Position numbers and translations under genes: made by a program
The notes under the pieces: generated by a model
The model's database searches: none
Told to the model about the DNA's origin: nothing
What the model saw: the letters and a program-made list of their open reading frames with translations, nothing else
Assembly: GCA_943735955.1 (NCBI GenBank)
Contig: OX030960.1
Location: 7,092,361 to 7,156,360 of the forward strand
Length of the DNA: 64,000 nt
Source: Piscicola geometra
Taxonomy: Eukaryota > Annelida > Clitellata > Hirudinida > Piscicolidae
Direction: 5' to 3'
In this document: piece after piece, positions 62,804-64,000 of the stretch
Layout: the number at the start of each line of letters is the position of its first letter
How positions within the stretch are numbered: the first letter of the stretch is position 1

Positions 62804-64000
62804 TTATTTTAAAATAATTAATTTGCAACAATCAATTTCAACCATTAATATTTATTCACTTTTTACTTTATTCTAAAAATTCTTTATTGTAACATTTGAG
62901 TAATCTAGAACTCAACAGCTGTTGACTAAATGTATGTGTATTCTGTGTATGTTGGTTGACAATACGATATTTTAACCTAACGCCTACACTTGAAAAAGAT
63001 TTTAAACTATTCAACTTTCTTTTAAAGATTTTTCTATTTCTTTACTTTTATTTACGATCACCGATTTTAAGCAAAGTTGAACGTCGGTTAAATTGTTGTC
63101 TCTTAATATTTATATATTCAACAACTCTTTCTATTGATTTTCTCTAATTTTTCAACAACTTAAATAAAGATGTAAAAAAAACAATAATTCAATAACATTT
63201 ATTAACTTCATAAATTTATACTTATCACATTATACTGAATAGATAAAATAGTGATTTATTATTTTTTGGACTTTATAAAAGACTTTAGTAACAACAGATT
63301 GAAAAGAAGTAAAGTTTAGTTTGAGGGAATATAACCACCGCAGGTCTTTTGACCTATATAGTGGCTGATGCTAAATAGTTATTTAATTATTGTGTTATAA
63401 GCGCATTTATAGTAATTATTGTTTTACATAATGGGTCATTTATCCAGAAATTATCTTTTTTAACGGTTTTATTTTCCTTAACTGTTACACTTTCTTAATT
63501 TAAATATTCAATATTGAGAAAACTCTGTACATTTTAAACATTTCATTTTATGTTTGCATTATTGATTTGATAGCTTAAATGAATGGCCTTTTTTGTGTTA
63601 GTATTCAGGGTGAATATCCAAAGCGTTGCTTGACTAACATATTTATCAATATTTTACATTTTTCCATCCTTTCCTCTCATAGTTTGAGAAACTTTAAAAT
63701 TGTTAACTTGAATGTTTTAGTCTTTCACTAAACGACATTTTTCTAGTTTTTTTTGAAGTTGTTGTAGCTGCTCTTTGACATTTCTATACAATCAATATCC
63801 CTTTTCAAAGATTGACCCCACCGAATGCTAGCGTATTCGAGATATCGCTTAAAAATACCTTTAAATAATACAAATTATAGTTTATAATCTCTAAATTTTA
63901 ATGTTCTTATTATACTTCACAATGGTCTTTCCTCTGCCCATTGTCACAATCACACGGATATAACTCTTTGATTAAATTCAAGGAGTTTAACCTATTTTTA
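62804..64000. other. TENT5 copy 2 upstream region
   Basis: AT-rich flank matching 54950-56146 almost exactly. One visible change is near 62989 (A to C relative to copy 1). No gene seen before the window ends. Confidence 0.6.

Larger units (their letters stand above)
56705..64000. repeat. Tandem segmental duplication, second unit (runs off the window)
   Basis: Matches 49107-56146 over its visible length, with scattered substitutions and small indels. The offset rises from 7598 to 7854 bases, mainly because of the insertion at 57287. The window ends before the unit does. Confidence 0.95.

Overview
The window is nuclear DNA of an animal, most likely an AT-rich, microsatellite-rich invertebrate. 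The evidence is spliced genes with GT-AG introns, a Pol III tRNA gene, TTAGGG-type telomeric repeats, and clear orthologues of animal NUS1, PLAA and TENT5 (FAM46) plus a claudin/PMP22-family tetraspan. I cannot place the phylum from sequence alone. Exon coordinates below come from reading splice sites by hand and checking that reading frames join across each intron.

Layout. 1-2430 (+): interior of a gene made of PAN/apple-like cysteine modules, built from repeating symmetric phase-1 exons. 2701-3802 (-): a rearranged inverted copy of part of that gene. 6118-13685 (-): a three-Ig-domain gene with an Asn-rich tail; its first exon(s) are not found, and one intron holds a 353-bp perfect CA array. 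13.7-35 kb: mostly AT-rich DNA with a decayed hAT transposon near 25.0-26.5 kb, a 2.0-kb tandem duplication carrying two large arrays of a palindromic 16-bp minisatellite (27.5-30.4 kb), and a CAT array near 31 kb.

35157-50727 is gene-dense: NUS1 (+), a claudin-like tetraspan (-), PLAA (+), and a secreted or surface protein with two Ig-like domains (+). The last carries a tRNA-Thr(AGT) gene antisense in its first intron. The tetraspan and PLAA genes are head to head. Between them sits a 241-bp inverted-repeat element that carries 11 telomeric repeats and has a 9-bp target duplication.

49107-64000 is a tandem duplication with a unit of about 7.6 kb. Each unit carries the 3' part of the Ig-like gene and an intronless TENT5 gene on the minus strand. 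The two TENT5 proteins are identical over 429 residues. The second unit has a SINE-like insertion of about 259 bp missing from the first, and a 36-bp repeat next to a splice acceptor differs in copy number (2 versus 4).

Functionally, NUS1 (dolichol synthesis), PLAA (ubiquitin/p97 pathway) and TENT5 (cytoplasmic poly(A) polymerase) are housekeeping or regulatory genes. The others are secreted or membrane proteins. Nothing suggests a shared pathway; the interest lies in how duplications and repeats are reshaping the genes.
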